Part shown: piece by piece, positions 23,590-64,000 of the stretch | How the letters are laid out: each line of letters begins with the position of its first letter | Position numbering within the stretch: the first letter of the stretch is position 1 | NCBI GenBank assembly: GCA_033980235.1 | Contig: CM067075.1 | Location: forward strand, 2,097,148-2,161,147 | Reading direction: 5' to 3' | DNA length: 64,000 nucleotides | Source: Diadema setosum | Lineage: Eukaryota; Echinodermata; Echinoidea; Diadematoida; Diadematidae | The notes under the pieces: model-generated | What the model was told of the DNA's origin: nothing | The model's input: only the letters and a program-made list of their open reading frames with translations | Database searches by the model: none | Program-made: the position numbers and the translations under genes

Positions 23590-24050
23590 TGTTAGACATT
23601 TGAAAATGTGCAACCTTGAGGCTGTCACTTTGAGAATGTGTGACATTGAGAGTGTGGGTCTCAAGACGGTGACATTGATGTGTGATTTTGAGACTGTGCA
23701 GATTTTGAGACTGTGCAATAAATGACTATGTTGACCTAACGACTGTGACATTAGAGTTGTGTGGCCCTGAGATTGTACCCAAGAACATGTGTGACCTTGA
23801 GTCTGTAAGCCAGATGTGTGATTTTGAGACTACCAAGGCCTTTTTTTTTTTTTTTTTGCGACCTTGAGACTTGAGAGAGAAGGCATGTGTGACCATGAGC
23901 CTGCATCTGCATGGGGCTTGTTAGACATTGATATTGTGCCTTTCAAGACCGTGTGACTTTGAGACTGACAGTTGAAGAAATGACCTTGACAGTATGTGAC
24001 CTTGAGGATGACTTTGAAAAAGTGTGACCTTGTGATATAAGAGTGGTTGG
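23590..24050. repeat. Degenerate minisatellite, TGTGACCTTGAGACTG units
   Basis: Roughly 20-30-bp units built on TGTGACCTTGAGACTGTG and variants (GTGATTTTGAGACTGTG, GTGACATTGAGAGTGTG), interrupted by a poly-T run at 23,840-23,857. Confidence 0.85.
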
Positions 24051-24179
24051 TTTGAGATAGATTCTGCAAGCCTTATGTGACAAGCCAGCACAGAGCTGGC
24101 CAATTTTGAATCAGTGCTCTCATGCAGGTGACTGTATAGCATTCACACCTTGCAAGGCATGCAGCAAGCCAAGACTTAC

Positions 24180-24202
24180 AGGTCGTAATTATTGGACAGC
24201 CG
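24180..24202 (-). CDS. Possible 23-nt micro-exon linking golgin e15 to the 19.6-kb terminal exon
   Basis: Between GCCAG and GTAAGTC on the minus strand lie 23 bases reading RLSNNYDL with the last codon split CT|G. Start phase 0 and end phase 2 exactly fit e15 on one side and the 19.9-kb exon on the other. The acceptor has a poor pyrimidine tract, and one match of this length can arise by chance, so this is speculative. Confidence 0.2.
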
Positions 24203-26559
24203 CTGGCTGACTGTACTACACATGTGATCGGGGATCTGGTGGTTTGCAGCATAGGTGATGACAAGGATACATACGTCAGGATGGATGCTGATTTTAATTC
24301 ATCCAGGTTAAACAGATTGAAGAGGTTATCAGGCAAATTAAGTGTTGGTGATAGATACATTATGTGATACAGATATACTTCACATGCTGATTAAGCTGTA
24401 AATTGAAAATTAGGCCCTCTCTCAAACTGTTTCATGAAATTTCCCTCAAACACGAGAGAGAGCGAGGTAAGCTCAGAAGCATGAGATTCACAAAGTGACT
24501 GCCCAAAACTCCCATCATGATGCTTGAAACAAGAAAGACACCTCCCTAGTGGACTGGGAAACAATCACACTCCCACCCACAATAATGGTACAATCTGTAT
24601 ACATGACCATAGTGTCCAAACAAAAGAAGACAATGTTGGTAAGATATGAAATTTGATGCTGATATTTTGCAATGACAGAAGGGAAATCAAAGCTGTGTGT
24701 AATTTATACTAGCACAATTTCATGGCATGGAAAATATACACACACCCACAAGACCCAGTGACACAATGTCATGGAAGAAATGAGGAGAATTGTCAAGGTT
24801 TGACTTCAGATAGATTGGTGCACAAAACATTGATAACTGAGGAGTAAAACCAAGCATCACACACACACACCATGGGAATGTAGAATCAAATGTCCGCACT
24901 AAATGGATTACGTCATACACGTATCAGTGACAACAATAGTAAACTCGTACTGCCAGGCCATACATGTCCTTGAAACAGACCCGTATTATTACTTTACGAC
25001 ACCTCATGCATGTTTACACCCAAGGTTTCGTGATACTGATGAATGCACATATACAGTGTATACCAGCAAAGATTATTTTATTACGACAAAGGGATATCCT
25101 TTTACTGGACGCTACTAAAGTGGAACAGAATCTGGTTGATGCCCGATATACGTAGCTTATGAACTGGTGCCCTTACATTCCACTTGCTTTAAAAAAAGAA
25201 AAGGAATGTATCACCATGGCTTCTTCACACCACTTTACATGTTTCATGCTGAAAACTAGTCCCTACGATATGGCATACAAGTTTTTAAGCTTTTCCTGCT
25301 TTACTATCCCAATCCTCATTTCCTCTTTTTCTTTCTTCTTTTTTTTTTATTAGAAGCTACAGTAGCTGTAAATCAAAGATTCATGAACTGCCTTTAAGTC
25401 TTTACCAAACTAGAGAAAATTTCCATGAAATTATGAGTCAGATTGAAGAGGAATTATCATGCTTGAGTACATTTGGTCTATTCATTGTGTGAGACTTTCA
25501 AAAGGTGACAGAATTGTGACAGGTGTCAATCTAATCACTGCTTTCAATGAAATCCTACATTCTGCCTATGAGTTTATATGATGCATAGAACATTTTTTTC
25601 TTCATGCAAATTTGAAATGGCAAATATTTGGCTGAGAATGAGCATAACTAACTGAATGATGCAAGTTTGGCACAACTTCTGTAACAATGCTATAATACCT
25701 CATTTGTTTGCTCAGATTGCTGACAAATTCAAATGACAAGAAAACAAAAAATCAATGAGCAGAAATTAGTATTGCATGGAAAAAGTCAGTTCACATCAAA
25801 ACAAATGCACACATCACTGCAGAAAAACATAAATGAACAAATAATTGATGAAAACTGGGAACTGTTCTCTAAATGAGACAGGATGAGTCGATAACATTGC
25901 ACAAGTGAGGAAAGGAAGTGTGTACTTATATCATTGCAAGGCAAGTCATGTGTACACCAATATTTCTTGTGATCATTTCGCAACATGCATGCACACATTT
26001 ACACCGACAGAACATTAGAAATTTTGATGATGACTTTATGCACTATAATATCTGAATTGTGTTTCAGTCTGTGACCTTATGTTTTTTCTGTGCAACAAAC
26101 AACCTTAAATGGTAATATACACATGCCTTTCAGAGTATTCCTCACTTTACATGATAAAGCAATACAATGTTTATTTGTGCCCCTACAAAAAAAAAAAAAA
26201 AATCCTTCAATATATACATAATCTCCCGCAATGAGAAATATTTGAAGTACTGATGTATTGTATTGTACTGTTGCAAGTGTATGTGTTCAGTTTGAAGTGT
26301 TCAGTTATCTGTTAAGTTTGGTTTGCCAGGCAAATGAGTTTGCGGAAACCAAAGGGGAAAAAATGAACATGCACAAATTTACAAACCACAGTGATTATGA
26401 ACTGGACTTGCGTGAATCATGAATTGATAAAAATGGGTTAGATTTCCATGAGTGTAGAAAAGAGAGCAAACGACATCCAAAGCTGTCTGGTTATAGAAAC
26501 ACCAATGTAAACATCAATCATTGATGTGTGATACTGGAGTGAGAGAAGCTCTGGAAGCT
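24203..26559. other. Non-coding, no gene seen
   Basis: Mostly AT-rich. CA tracts lie at about 24,738 and 24,860, and poly-A at about 26,188-26,202. A minus-strand AATAAA at about 26,170-26,175 is a candidate golgin poly(A) signal. Confidence 0.4.
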
Positions 26560-26999
26560 GGGGGTGCCCTAGCCTTTAAACAAGGCGACTCGCTCTGCGT
26601 GCCCCCTTATAGCGCGTTTACCCCACAAACCTGTTGGCCGGCGAGTAGTGGAGCGAGCCGCCTTTATCCACTCGTTCAGGGATGTGTACGCAGAAAATAC
26701 ACACGGCACCAAGGCAAGCCGCGCGCGCTTGCTAACAAATTTATATTCTTTGACAAATTTGCGTACAAATTTGTTAGCAAGCGCGCGCGGCTTGCTTTGG
26801 TGCCGTGTGTATTTTCTGCGTCAAATTTGTACGCAAATTTGTCAAAGAATATAAAGCAACAACAACGACAAAAGTACACATCCCTGAACGAGTGGCTAAA
26901 GGCGGCTCGCTCCACTCGCCGGCCAACAGGTTTGTGGGGTAAAGCGCTACACGGGGGCACGCAGAGCGAGTCGCCTTGTTTAAAGGCTAGGGGTGCCCC
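26560..26999. mobile_element. 440-bp palindromic foldback element
   Basis: Starts GGGGTGCCCTAGCCTTTAAA and ends with its complement. Further nested inverted pairs include GGCAAGCCGCGCGCGCTTGC against its complement, and CAAATTTGCGTACAAATTTG near the centre. The open frames on both strands mirror each other, as expected of a palindrome. It lies just downstream of the golgin stop, probably in its 3' UTR or flank. Confidence 0.92.
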
Positions 27000-27137
27000 A
27001 AATGATTTCAATGATTAATTTGCACAGAACACCCAAGGAAAACTGGTAAATATCTAAACATTATGATGAAGATGGAGAGATATGTATGCTGTCCAGTGGC
27101 AAAAGATCACTTACAGTGGATTCTATTTCTCATCAAC

Positions 27138-64000
<36,863 letters not shown>

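Noticed and set aside
26521..27018. 165-codon plus-strand and 111-codon minus-strand open frames
   Set aside because: They mirror each other because the region is a palindrome; no recognisable domain.

Overview
This is animal genomic DNA: AT-rich, intron-bearing and full of simple repeats and short foldback transposons. No bacterial-type operon, rRNA operon or CRISPR array is visible. The dense MITE-like families, the tRNA-derived SINE and a CR1/L2-type LINE fragment fit a marine invertebrate deuterostome. A sea-urchin-like echinoderm is my best guess, but it is an inference from repeat style and gene structure, not proven here.

Two protein-coding genes can be rebuilt exon by exon, both on the minus strand. 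(1) From about 8.7 kb down to 1.95 kb lies a six-exon gene for a 284-residue four-transmembrane protein of the MS4A/CD20-like type, with a Pro/Gln/Tyr-rich N-terminal tail. All five introns are phase 0 and most carry transposons. (2) From the right edge down to 27.1 kb lies most of a GRIP-domain golgin, the GOLGA4/golgin-245 orthologue. Sixteen exons with mutually compatible phases encode 1,928 residues of nearly continuous coiled coil. They include one giant 3,879-bp exon and end in a canonical GRIP domain split over small exons. The N-terminus lies beyond position 64,000. An orphan GC-rich terminal exon at 19.6-19.9 kb may be an alternative golgin 3' end or the tail of another gene.

Layout: 1-8.7 kb, MS4A-like gene with a LINE fragment and several foldback elements in its introns; 8.7-19.6 kb, intergenic, with MITEs, LINE-3'-end-like repeats and a candidate 5' exon/promoter at about 11.9-12.3 kb; 19.6-27.1 kb, orphan terminal exon, MITEs, a minisatellite and a 440-bp palindrome; 27.1-46.9 kb, golgin exons; 46.9-62.6 kb, one 15.8-kb golgin intron. 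That intron holds a repeat element loaded with nuclear-receptor-type DR1 motifs, a Lys/Gly-rich palindromic element, a 4.8-kb inverted-repeat-bounded segment containing a tRNA-derived SINE, and a terminal-exon-like ORF. 62.6-64 kb holds the most 5' golgin exon in view and unassigned sequence.

The two genes do not form a known functional unit: one product is a trans-Golgi tether, the other a multi-pass membrane protein. The most unusual content is non-coding. It includes several foldback families, many with T2-like TTAAAGG termini, very long hairpins transcribed as part of introns, and AGGTCA direct-repeat arrays, one lying 10 bp from the GRIP exon donor. I found no convincing evidence for a wholly new biological system; the findings list what deserves checking.
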